Shown here: positions 1 to 5,455 of the stretch, piece after piece
Numbering within the stretch: position 1 is the stretch's first letter
Layout: every line of letters starts with the position of its first letter
Origin: a virus
Reading direction: 5' to 3' (one strand)
IMG/VR virus record: IMGVR_UViG_3300023179_000062
Span: 1-64,000 of that record
DNA: 64,000 bases
Program-made: the position numbers and the translations under genes
Notes under the pieces: generated by a model
Database searches by the model: none
Seen by the model: the letters and a program-made list of their open reading frames with translations, nothing else
Told to the model about the DNA's origin: nothing

Positions 1-276
1 TGATTTATGAAAGATATTTTTCCACTTAGTTATTTTTCCAGAATAACCTAGTTAATTCTAGCTTGTATAAACACCTAGTTTGTATAAAATTATAAATTCA
101 GCCCCTCCCACAATTTTTTTCAACTCAATTATTTTTCCCCATATCCATCAAATTTCTCAATTATGTTTTATTTCATTACTTTTTATTTCATTACTTTTTT
201 AATGTTTCTTTTCTCTTGCTTTTCTGGATGGACTATGCTGGGATTATGGCTACTCTTTTATCTTTGTGATTAGAGC
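1..276. other. AT-rich non-coding left edge
   Basis: No convincing reading frame is present. The stretch is AT-rich and carries a perfect 15-nt tandem repeat (TTTTATTTCATTACT at 166-180 and 181-195) and several T-runs. It ends at the first early promoter. Confidence 0.6.
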
Positions 277-304
277 TTGACATTATTTCTCCAAGGTGTA
301 ATAT
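277..304 (+). promoter_or_regulatory. early sigma70-like promoter P1
   Basis: TTGACA (277-282), 16-nt spacer, TAATAT (299-304). The -35 lies in AGAGCTTG, an octamer shared with the promoters at 1547, 2724 and 4051. It drives the small gene starting at 334. Confidence 0.65.
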
Positions 305-333
305 ACCCCCTGAACAACCCCCTTGCAAACTAT

Positions 334-531
334 ATGAAACGCCCCGCCTTTACTGAAGCTCAAGAAGAAGCACTTGGAAATGCCATAATCAATCTCTTAG
401 GATTGAAATTTACTAAGGAGCACCCTGATCGTGTGAATACTTCAGGCGGAACTAAAACCGCGCTTGGACTAGGGCGAACCGTGATTTTTGAAATGGAAAA
501 GATTGAAGAAAAGAGTTTGACAACCCCTTGA
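334..531 (+). CDS. small early protein, 65 aa
   Basis: The family is not recognised. The frame stays open upstream to a TTG at 277, but that TTG is the -35 box of P1, so the ATG at 334 (reading MKRPAFTEAQEEAL) is the only plausible start. The product is soluble and mixed-charge, with a helical first half and a central TSGGTKTALGLGR segment rich in Gly and Thr. Its 3' end contains the -35 of the next promoter, so genes and promoters are tightly packed here. There is no Shine-Dalgarno sequence before the ATG. Confidence 0.6.
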   Translation: MKRPAFTEAQEEALGNAIINLLGLKFTKEHPDRVNTSGGTKTALGLGRTVIFEMEKIEEKSLTTP

Positions 532-544
532 AATAGAGTATAGT
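517..544 (+). promoter_or_regulatory. early sigma70-like promoter P2 (leaderless)
   Basis: TTGACA (517-522), 16-nt spacer, TATAGT (539-544). The ATG at 550 begins 5 nt after the -10, so the transcript should start on or next to the start codon. Nearly identical in sequence to P3. Confidence 0.65.
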
Positions 545-549
545 ATCCT

Positions 550-642
550 ATGACTTACAAACAAGCAAATGTTCTAATCTGTCTTATGGTGATTCCTTGC
601 ATTTACCAAATTTATCAAATTTACAAAATGGCAACTCCCTGA
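550..642 (+). CDS. 30-aa hydrophobic early peptide
   Basis: The frame runs MTYKQANVLICLMVIPC and ends KMATP. A single hydrophobic segment covers roughly residues 7-18, followed by a Tyr/Ile-rich YQIYQIY stretch, so it is a candidate single-pass membrane microprotein. Support comes from the strong promoter exactly 5 nt before the ATG and from the TCCTATG start context shared by other early genes here. No family is recognised; expression is inferred from promoter placement alone. Confidence 0.4.
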   Translation: MTYKQANVLICLMVIPCIYQIYQIYKMATP

Positions 643-651
643 AAAGAGTAT

Positions 652-679
652 TTGACAACCCCCTGAAAAGGGTTATAGT
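652..679 (+). promoter_or_regulatory. early sigma70-like promoter P3
   Basis: TTGACA (652-657), 16-nt spacer, TATAGT (674-679). Duplicate of P2. A 9-bp inverted repeat (676-684 / 701-709) straddles the expected start point and could be an operator. No ORF follows closely, so the product may be an untranslated RNA. Confidence 0.6.
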
Positions 680-727
680 AGGGGACTAGCTATCTAGACG
701 CTCCTACTAAAAAGAAAAAGAAAGACT

Positions 728-755
728 TTGACAAAGGGCGAGAATGTGGTAACTT
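728..755 (+). promoter_or_regulatory. early sigma70-like promoter P4
   Basis: TTGACA (728-733), 16-nt spacer, TAACTT (750-755). It points into the hairpin-rich stretch 794-1000, which has no convincing gene. Confidence 0.45.
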
Positions 756-793
756 GTCCTAAGCAGTGAGAACGGAGAATCTCATAGAGCTAT

Positions 794-848
794 AATTCTA
801 AGGGAACCTAATCAAAATAATAAAAGAAGTGCAGGTTCCCTTAGAATT
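794..848 (+). ncRNA. candidate structured early RNA (16-bp hairpin)
   Basis: AATTCTAAGGGAACCT (794-809) is perfectly complementary to 833-848, giving a 16-bp stem with a 23-nt loop. It lies downstream of P3 and P4 with no gene in between. Its 5' arm recurs as an identical 18-mer at 2648-2665, so that second transcript could pair with the 3' arm in trans. A CGGCT/AGCCG pairing follows near 852-873. RNA status is inferred; no known family is recognised. Confidence 0.35.
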
Positions 849-893
849 TACCGGCTGGGAGTGCTTGTTAGCCGTCCTTCGGTGGTGTATGGG

Positions 894-899
894 TATAAT
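894..899 (+). promoter_or_regulatory. possible extended -10 promoter P5 with an 18-codon ORF
   Basis: TATAAT at 894-899 is followed after 5 nt by an ATG at 905 that opens an 18-codon frame ending at 961 (MAGRCQQKPFLFHLG...). The -35 is poor. The spacing matches the leaderless units elsewhere in the window, but evidence for a real gene is thin. Confidence 0.25.
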
Positions 900-973
900 A
901 CACTATGGCTGGCCGTTGTCAACAAAAACCTTTTCTATTTCATCTAGGGAAAAACGAATGATTTACCTACGTG

Positions 974-997
974 TCTCAATAAGAGGTCTTATTGAGA
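974..997. other. perfect 11-bp inverted repeat
   Basis: TCTCAATAAGA, GG, TCTTATTGAGA. It could be a hairpin ending the upstream RNA or a dimeric operator site 27 bp before promoter P6. No T-tract follows. Confidence 0.4.
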
Positions 998-1023
998 ATC
1001 GTGTGAGTTGGCCAAATCAGTTG

Positions 1024-1051
1024 TTGACTTAACTTATAAAACGGGTATAAT
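1024..1051 (+). promoter_or_regulatory. early sigma70-like promoter P6
   Basis: TTGACT (1024-1029), 16-nt spacer, TATAAT (1046-1051). An ATG at 1060 opens only seven codons (MKKSVVD). The sequence AATCAGTTGTTGACT around the -35 is repeated exactly at P7, showing a promoter duplication. Confidence 0.6.
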
Positions 1052-1075
1052 GATGCCCCATGAAGAAATCAGTTG

Positions 1076-1104
1076 TTGACTAATACCAAACAATACACTA
1101 AACT
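1076..1104 (+). promoter_or_regulatory. early sigma70-like promoter P7
   Basis: TTGACT (1076-1081), 17-nt spacer, TAAACT (1099-1104). It lies 10 nt before the ATG at 1114. Confidence 0.5.
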
Positions 1105-1113
1105 AGCCGTCCT

Positions 1114-1350
1114 ATGAAAAACCTATTCGCCAAATCCCGCACTATCAAAGAACCGAAACCCTCTAAATGGAATTTCAAGCGCAAGCGTGAGCGCAATCTG
1201 CCAAGCGATTACGGCGGCAAGATTACCCGCGCTGCTGGTGGCTTGTATCGTTTCGGCCCCTTCACTGATACGCTTGAAACCCTCAAAGCCTATGCACGCA
1301 CTCTCAAGCTGGAATACCTGAAAATGGGTGCCGTTAGCATCAAACTTTAA
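1114..1350 (+). CDS. small basic early protein, 78 aa
   Basis: The N-terminal half is strongly basic (about residues 6-36, containing KWNFKRKRERNLP), and the C-terminal half looks like a small alpha/beta unit (YRFGPFTDTLETLKAYARTL). Charge and size fit a nucleic-acid-binding or host-takeover protein, but no family is recognised. It follows tandem promoters P6/P7 and uses the TCCTATG start context. An antisense frame of similar length lies opposite but has no promoter. Confidence 0.65.
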   Translation: MKNLFAKSRTIKEPKPSKWNFKRKRERNLPSDYGGKITRAAGGLYRFGPFTDTLETLKAYARTLKLEYLKMGAVSIKL

Positions 1351-1356
1351 TCTCAA

Positions 1357-1506
1357 TTGAATGTTTTTGAGAGACTTAATTTAACTTAAAGGTTCAAGCT
1401 TCGCACTAAGAAGAAAGCGGATTACTTGCCAGATATTAAAATAACAGTGTCTTAAACTGTCAATATAGGTGATTACATAGTCCTATAGTCTCTCAAAAGC
1501 ATTCAA
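1357..1506 (+). ncRNA. candidate structured RNA with long closing stem
   Basis: Bases 1357-1375 pair with 1488-1506 over 19 bp, with a single G-U wobble. Inside are ACAGT/ACTGT (1444-1448 / 1456-1460) and TATAGG/CCTATA (1464-1469 / 1482-1487, partly competing with the outer stem). The enclosed 110 nt hold no ORF. It starts six bases after the stop of the 78-aa gene, so it may be a processed 3' element or an independent RNA. No known class is recognised. Confidence 0.45.
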
Positions 1507-1546
1507 ATTCAAAATTTCTTCCTTGAAACATTCGGGTAAAAAGAGC

Positions 1547-1574
1547 TTGCAATCGTTTGGAAAGGTGGTAAGGT
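1547..1574 (+). promoter_or_regulatory. possible early promoter
   Basis: TTGCAA (1547-1552) within AGAGCTTG, 16-nt spacer, TAAGGT (1569-1574). It would give a leader of about 48 nt to the gene at 1628. Confidence 0.4.
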
Positions 1575-1627
1575 AAGAACGTTAAGTTAAGGTAACAAAT
1601 AACAAAATCAGTCGAGAATCAAAATCT

Positions 1628-1780
1628 ATGAAAACTGGCATCATTGAACGAATCAGCACGGCAACCAATAAGACAGAGCTTGATGCTCTGGTGACGGAAA
1701 TGGAAGGGTACAAGCATATTGCCCCTGCAACCTTGCGGCGTGGCTATCGCAAAGCAAATGCCATCCTGCGAACGTTCTAA
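1628..1780 (+). CDS. small early protein, 50 aa
   Basis: The frame begins MKTGIIERISTATNKTEL and ends RGYRKANAILRTF. It is predicted largely helical, with an acidic middle and a basic C-terminus. The period of hydrophobic residues suggests two short helices. No family is recognised. It lies between a candidate promoter and a strong hairpin (1808-1856), which makes a compact single-gene unit. Codon use resembles the flanking early genes, with many GCC, CTG and CGC codons. Confidence 0.55.
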   Translation: MKTGIIERISTATNKTELDALVTEMEGYKHIAPATLRRGYRKANAILRTF

Positions 1781-1807
1781 AACTTTCGGTGTTAGGTGTG
1801 TTGGGTA

Positions 1808-1856
1808 ACGTGGGGAGACTCTAAGGGGAAAGGTAGTACCTTTAGAGTCTCTACGT
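1808..1856 (+). terminator. strong hairpin after the 50-aa gene
   Basis: Bases 1815-1827 pair with 1839-1851 (13 bp, one G-U) around a GGGAAAGGTAGTA-type loop, and ACGT/ACGT (1808-1811 / 1853-1856) can extend it. There is no T-tract, so it may stabilise or process the 3' end rather than terminate transcription. The stem carries the GAGAC/GTCTC motif seen in other early hairpins. Confidence 0.45.
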
Positions 1857-1881
1857 GTTCTCTAATTACAATAAAACCATA

Positions 1882-2019
1882 ATGTCTTTCATTTCATTCT
1901 GTCTAGCTCTTACAGCTATTCATATATTGATGCTAGTTTTTCGAGTATGTTCTAAGACTCAACTGGTGGCACAAGCCATTTTAATTTTAATTCTGTTTTT
2001 CTATTTGACAAATAATTGA
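1882..2019 (+). CDS. 45-aa small membrane protein
   Basis: The frame begins MSFISFCLALTAIHILMLVF, followed by a short basic turn (RVCSK) and a second hydrophobic stretch (LVAQAILILILFFYL). This is a two-helix hairpin membrane protein with the loop probably cytoplasmic (positive charges). Its last codons contain the -35 box of the next promoter. No family is recognised; small two-helix proteins of this kind occur among phage early genes, but no function can be assigned. Confidence 0.5.
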   Translation: MSFISFCLALTAIHILMLVFRVCSKTQLVAQAILILILFFYLTNN

Positions 2020-2032
2020 AATGGGGTATAAT
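2005..2032 (+). promoter_or_regulatory. consensus sigma70 promoter
   Basis: TTGACA (2005-2010), 16-nt spacer, TATAAT (2027-2032): the best consensus match in the early region. It gives a leader of about 35 nt to the gene at 2073. Confidence 0.75.
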
Positions 2033-2072
2033 GTCGTCGTCAAGGAAACCTTAACTCCGATAGAAAATACCT

Positions 2073-2525
2073 ATGCAAAGCGTCCCGATTATTGAACAGT
2101 TGAGAATCGCAACCCGTAAAGGCAACCGCCTTGCTACTGCGATTGGTGCCATCCTCGGTACCGTTGTCCCCGTCATGGTATATGCTGTGACTCATCATCT
2201 GCCTAAACTCTCATTTATTGATCCAGCATTTTATGTGCTGGCAGTTATGGGAATCGGTGGGTGCTTCTTCTCCCTGAAGTCCGTGATTCAGTGGGGGCAG
2301 TTAGCATTTAATAATGATAAAGCGAAAGCGGTGTCATTTGCGGTGCTGCTAGAAGGCATGCTGGTGATGTCCGGCATGGTAAATGAGTTAGGCTGGTTAG
2401 GCTGGGCCGCACTGGCTTACCTTTGCATGATCAATGCTGTGTCAGCAGGATGCAGTATCGCCATGCAATCCAAGGAATGGACAAGCGAAAAGAGACGTTC
2501 CTTGCCAAAGAAAAGCAAGAAATAA
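2073..2525 (+). CDS. integral membrane protein, 150 aa
   Basis: Four hydrophobic segments are visible, roughly residues 21-41, 49-68, 85-105 and 107-127, followed by a basic lysine-rich tail (KRRSLPKKSKK) that should stay in the cytoplasm. The N-terminal 20 residues are amphipathic and basic. It sits alone between a consensus promoter and a strong terminator, so it is an independent early unit. The family is not recognised. A role in changing the host envelope early in infection is possible but unsupported by any motif. Confidence 0.75.
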   Translation: MQSVPIIEQLRIATRKGNRLATAIGAILGTVVPVMVYAVTHHLPKLSFIDPAFYVLAVMGIGGCFFSLKSVIQWGQLAFNNDKAKAVSFAVLLEGMLVMSGMVNELGWLGWAALAYLCMINAVSAGCSIAMQSKEWTSEKRRSLPKKSKK

Positions 2526-2540
2526 GGAATAAGAAATAAA

Positions 2541-2574
2541 AGCGCCTAGTGGTTCATTCCACTAGGCGCTTTTT
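2541..2574 (+). terminator. intrinsic terminator
   Basis: AGCGCCTAGTGG, TTCATT loop, CCACTAGGCGCT, then TTTT. A 12-bp perfect stem with a U-tract, 15 nt after the stop of the membrane protein. Confidence 0.9.
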
Positions 2575-2647
2575 CATATTGACATTAGATCGAATTAGAT
2601 TAGAATAAGCGTACCAAGCAGCGGCACCCTTTGCACCTGTAGATGGT

Positions 2648-2665
2648 TAATTCTAAGGGAACCTA
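2648..2665 (+). repeat. 18-nt repeat of the 793-810 sequence
   Basis: TAATTCTAAGGGAACCTA, identical to 793-810. Here it is not part of a hairpin. It lies in the otherwise featureless interval 2580-2720 upstream of the DUF932 promoter. Confidence 0.7.
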
Positions 2666-2723
2666 CTCAGGCTCTCTCATATTTGCGACTCAAGAAAAAA
2701 CATTCGTAAAAGAATAAAAGAGC

Positions 2724-2751
2724 TTGTGCATTCTTCCCTGTATGGTATAAT
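2724..2751 (+). promoter_or_regulatory. early promoter for the DUF932 gene
   Basis: TTGTGC (2724-2729) within AGAGCTTG, 16-nt spacer, TATAAT (2746-2751). The leader is about 52 nt and has no Shine-Dalgarno sequence. Confidence 0.65.
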
Positions 2752-2808
2752 TCCGTTGTCAGCAACTCCGCTGGCACTCACCAAAAACAACGTTAGAATC
2801 CTACTCCT

Positions 2809-3978
2809 ATGTCACACGAAATCATCCAGCCTTATGATCGCACTCTCTCCACCGTCGGCAGTGAATGGCACGGCCTCGCAGAGCAAGTTGAAAAAATCAC
2901 CCCTGAACTCCTGAAAGAGCGCGGCATCTTCTTCCCCATCAAACAGGGAACCGTGCTTAACTCTCTCACTGATGGCGTGAGCTTCCCTGAAGCACTCGCT
3001 GCCGTTACTGCCGCAATCAATGCAGGCGATAATGAAGGCGCAAAACTCGCTCTCGATGCCTTGGGCCTTGCTCAAATCAGCACGCACAAAAACATCATTG
3101 CCGACTTGCGCGGTCTGCGTCCTGACCTTGAAACGGAAGAGTATGCTATGGGCCTTGTCCCTTTGCACGTCACGAAAAAATCCTACGAAGTGATTTCTAA
3201 TGAGCGCGTCTATCAGGTTATCTCTGAAGCGTTCAAAGATTGCCCCATCACTAGCGCGGGAACGCTCCAAGCTCTCCAAGTGTTTTTCATGTCTCTTGAT
3301 ATCGGTGACAATACTCGCAAGGGGCCGCGTGGTGAAACGTTCATGCAAAATCTGAACGCTCTCACCAGTCACAACGGCACGCTTGGAACGCGCTTCTATG
3401 ATTCCTGCGTTCGTATCGTTTGTATGAACACTGTCCGCGCTTCTCTCTCGTCCCGTGGCTTGCTTGATTTCGTGGTTTATCATACTAAGGGCGCTGATGC
3501 CGCTCTGTCTAAGGTTAGCAATGACCTTTCTGCCGTGATGAATGCTCGCAATGAATACTTCAACGGCTTGGAAATCCTCGACACCGTTTCTTGTGATGTG
3601 GCAACGGCTCGTAACTTGTTCCTTGCTTATACGGCACGCATGGCCGAAGAAAAGGGCGCGGATGTTTCCAAATTTGAAATTTCAACGCAAGTTTACAACC
3701 GCGCTGAAGAGATTGGTACGATGTTCGTTCGTGGCAAGGGCAACCGTGGCGCAAATCTCTATGATGCCTATAATGCCCTTACTGAATGTTTCACGCATGG
3801 AGTCGGCGCGGGTAAGACAGCCACGGCAGAAGATAAATTCACTGCTGGCTTGTTCGGAACCGCTGCCGATATCAAAGAGGGCTATCTGTCCTTCCTGCTT
3901 CAACCTGAAGACGTTCGGACAGCACTCAATGAACAAGGTGCCCGCTTGCTCGCCACCTATGCTCAACGCAAAGCATAA
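2809..3978 (+). CDS. DUF932 phage/plasmid-related protein
   Basis: The 389-aa product matches the DUF932 (TIGR03299-type) family by overall shape: an N-terminal segment with the EWHGLAE signature near residues 24-30, a long middle domain with the RVYQVISEAFKD region, and a helical C-terminal half. These proteins are common on phages and plasmids, and their biochemical role is not established. The length is typical. Start context is CTCCTATG, with no Shine-Dalgarno sequence. Codon use is visibly richer in G/C than in the late genes. It is followed by a 13-bp hairpin, so it is probably a single-gene early unit. Confidence 0.8.
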   Translation: MSHEIIQPYDRTLSTVGSEWHGLAEQVEKITPELLKERGIFFPIKQGTVLNSLTDGVSFPEALAAVTAAINAGDNEGAKLALDALGLAQISTHKNIIADLRGLRPDLETEEYAMGLVPLHVTKKSYEVISNERVYQVISEAFKDCPITSAGTLQALQVFFMSLDIGDNTRKGPRGETFMQNLNALTSHNGTLGTRFYDSCVRIVCMNTVRASLSSRGLLDFVVYHTKGADAALSKVSNDLSAVMNARNEYFNGLEILDTVSCDVATARNLFLAYTARMAEEKGADVSKFEISTQVYNRAEEIGTMFVRGKGNRGANLYDAYNALTECFTHGVGAGKTATAEDKFTAGLFGTAADIKEGYLSFLLQPEDVRTALNEQGARLLATYAQRKA

Positions 3979-4007
3979 GCAAATGAGAGGCTAGTCAAAT
4001 GACCTAC

Positions 4008-4040
4008 GAGAGAGGGAGACAATCAAAGTCTCCCTCTCTC
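4008..4040 (+). terminator. 13-bp perfect hairpin after DUF932
   Basis: GAGAGAGGGAGAC, AATCAAA loop, GTCTCCCTCTCTC. There is no U-tract. It again contains GAGAC/GTCTC, like the hairpins at 1357 and 1808. Confidence 0.6.
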
Positions 4041-4050
4041 CATTTAGAGC

Positions 4051-4078
4051 TTGCATTCTTTTTCAAATAGCGTATTAT
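4051..4078 (+). promoter_or_regulatory. early promoter (leaderless)
   Basis: TTGCAT (4051-4056) within AGAGCTTG, 16-nt spacer, TATTAT (4073-4078), then TTTGT and ATG at 4084. Confidence 0.55.
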
Positions 4079-4083
4079 TTTGT

Positions 4084-4233
4084 ATGATCTACTCCACCCT
4101 TTCTAACGGCCATCTTATCCCCTGCATGCTTCCTATCGGTTCTATGTACCAAACGCAATGGGGCATGCGTCAGGTTGTCGGACATGTACGCACTGCCCCG
4201 CCCTCCCCTTCTACTGAACCTTATGGCGTTTAG
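4084..4233 (+). CDS. 49-aa early peptide
   Basis: The frame begins MIYSTLSNGHLIPCMLP and ends PSPSTEPYGV. The frame stays open upstream to 4051, but those codons are the promoter, so the ATG at 4084, five bases after the -10, is the start. It has no clear membrane segment; it is rich in Met, Pro and Thr. No family is recognised. The neighbouring 27-aa peptide also begins MIY. Confidence 0.4.
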   Translation: MIYSTLSNGHLIPCMLPIGSMYQTQWGMRQVVGHVRTAPPSPSTEPYGV

Positions 4234-4236
4234 TCT

Positions 4237-4265
4237 TTGACAGCTTGCCCTTGCTATGCTATACT
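4237..4265 (+). promoter_or_regulatory. early sigma70-like promoter
   Basis: TTGACA (4237-4242), 17-nt spacer, TATACT (4260-4265). It drives the 27-aa peptide at 4289. Confidence 0.6.
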
Positions 4266-4288
4266 GTCGTACACCCCGCACCCCTCCT

Positions 4289-4372
4289 ATGATCTACCTC
4301 GTCTCTTTCCCCGTTGCTCTTACGCTTTTTTTTCCGATTATGATTAAATTCCTTTCATTTGTGATTAATTAG
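4289..4372 (+). CDS. 27-aa single-pass membrane peptide
   Basis: The frame begins MIYLVSFPVALTLFFPIMIK and ends FLSFVIN. It is almost entirely hydrophobic with one lysine, so it would be a single transmembrane helix. It has the CTCCTATG start context shared with the DUF932 gene and a good promoter. No function can be assigned; it is the last early unit before the late gene block. Confidence 0.4.
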   Translation: MIYLVSFPVALTLFFPIMIKFLSFVIN

Positions 4373-4690
4373 GTGTAATTACCATAAAGTCGTGGAAAAT
4401 CGGGTATTTCCCCAAAACGGGGGCCACCCCCCTACCCCCGCAAATGCAAATTGATTTTTAATATTATGTATATTACAGTACGTGTCTAATTGATTTTTAA
4501 TATTACAGTAGTGTCTGATTGATTTATTACAATAAATCACATAAATCTCTACATGATAAAAATTTATTTTTTTTTTATTATGAAATTTTGATATTTTCTC
4601 ACACACATAGGGACTTTTTTTATTTTTTATAATTAGTGTGGAAAAAATTTCGGGTACTATATGAATCGGGGGGATATATTATATTATTAA
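4373..4690. repeat. AT-rich boundary with direct repeats
   Basis: No gene is present. AATTGATTTTTAATATTA occurs at 4449-4466 and 4488-4505. TATTACAGTA(C)GTGTCT follows each copy (4471-4487, 4501-4516). A partial third GATTGATTTATTAC follows. A G/C block with runs of C and G sits at 4410-4440. This is the junction between the early and late regions, so it may hold an origin or a regulatory site. Confidence 0.5.
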
Positions 4691-4698
4691 TATAAATA
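4691..4698 (+). promoter_or_regulatory. late promoter for the kinase-like gene
   Basis: TATAAATA, exact T4 late consensus, ending 7 nt before the ATG at 4706. Confidence 0.8.
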
Positions 4699-4705
4699 AA
4701 AAGAT

Positions 4706-5416
4706 ATGGGTTTTTCTAAATTTTTCAACGAGCATTTTATTAAGAAGCCGATAGATTACGATACATGGGATCGTCAATTATTAGATAAGGGATGGGAGCG
4801 GAAGGGTGAGGGATCATTTGGAATTGCTTATGTGCATCCTAATAAGGATTACATTTATAAAATCTTTCGGAATGATCCGGGGTATGATTTCTTTTTAAAG
4901 TTTGCATTACAAAATCAAAAGGACAAGAGTGTTGTTAAGTTGAAGCGGGTTGTTTTGAACAATGCGGCATCTCCTGATGAAAACTATTTGTCGAGTAAGT
5001 CTATTCCGAATGTTATCGTATTGGAGAAGCTTACCCCGTTGCGGGATAAAATCTCAAACTACGATTTGGTGTTTAATGCATCGTTCATAATAATGAAAAG
5101 TTTAGATCAAGTGTACAAAGATGGGATGACATATGAGCAAGCAATTGCGGCTCTCTTGGATTATGCAAAGAAACAATATGCATCGGCATATAAGAATATA
5201 ACTAATCGGAAGGATTATGCATTAAAGGTTTGGCGGCGGATGATTAATTTGCTTCGTTCTCCTATGATGTATAAGTTACCTATTTTCCGTACTATGTATA
5301 ATTTGTTTATATTTAGAAAAGAAAATGGGAGCGAGCGTTATTGGGATTTACACGATGGGAATTTGATGTATCGGGAATCCACCGGGGACATTGTATTAAC
5401 TGATCCGTTTGTTTAA
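4706..5416 (+). CDS. putative packaged protein-kinase-like protein
   Basis: The 236-aa product begins with a targeting-type peptide (MGFSKFFNE). A glycine loop GEGSFG lies at residues 34-39, with a candidate ATP-binding Lys at 52 (YKIF). A catalytic-loop-like DLHDGN lies at 214-219 (Asp214, Asn219), and a metal-binding-loop-like TDPF at 232-235. These are the hallmarks, in order, of the kinase/aminoglycoside-phosphotransferase fold. The chain stops directly after the DPF loop, so the usual C-lobe helices after the activation segment are missing. Substrate is unknown. If packaged and injected, it would act on host proteins at once. Kinase assignment is inferred from motifs. Confidence 0.55.
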   Translation: MGFSKFFNEHFIKKPIDYDTWDRQLLDKGWERKGEGSFGIAYVHPNKDYIYKIFRNDPGYDFFLKFALQNQKDKSVVKLKRVVLNNAASPDENYLSSKSIPNVIVLEKLTPLRDKISNYDLVFNASFIIMKSLDQVYKDGMTYEQAIAALLDYAKKQYASAYKNITNRKDYALKVWRRMINLLRSPMMYKLPIFRTMYNLFIFRKENGSERYWDLHDGNLMYRESTGDIVLTDPFV

Positions 5417-5427
5417 TTAACTATTCT

Positions 5428-5435
5428 TATAAATA
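5428..5435 (+). promoter_or_regulatory. late promoter for the GP88-like gene
   Basis: TATAAATA followed by a 20-nt leader that is mostly a (TA)n run before the ATG at 5456. One of the few late genes here with a real leader. Confidence 0.75.
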
Positions 5436-5455
5436 TTGTATATATATATATATAT

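Noticed and set aside
277-333. Upstream extension of the 65-aa early protein from TTG at 277
   Set aside because: The TTG is the -35 hexamer of its own promoter, so it cannot be in the transcript.
829-1032. 67-codon plus-strand frame
   Set aside because: It starts with GTG inside the 3' arm of the 16-bp hairpin, runs across two promoters and a perfect inverted repeat, and the protein looks non-natural.
1385-1400. GGTTCAAGC resembling a tRNA T-loop
   Set aside because: No acceptor stem, anticodon arm or D-arm can be drawn around it; the region folds differently through the long outer stem.
2812-3483. 223-aa frame antisense to the DUF932 gene
   Set aside because: It has no promoter or start signal and mirrors the G/C-rich codon pattern of the real gene.
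5439-5455. (TA)n dinucleotide run
   Set aside because: Probably just an AT-rich leader between a late promoter and its ATG; no evidence of a function beyond that.
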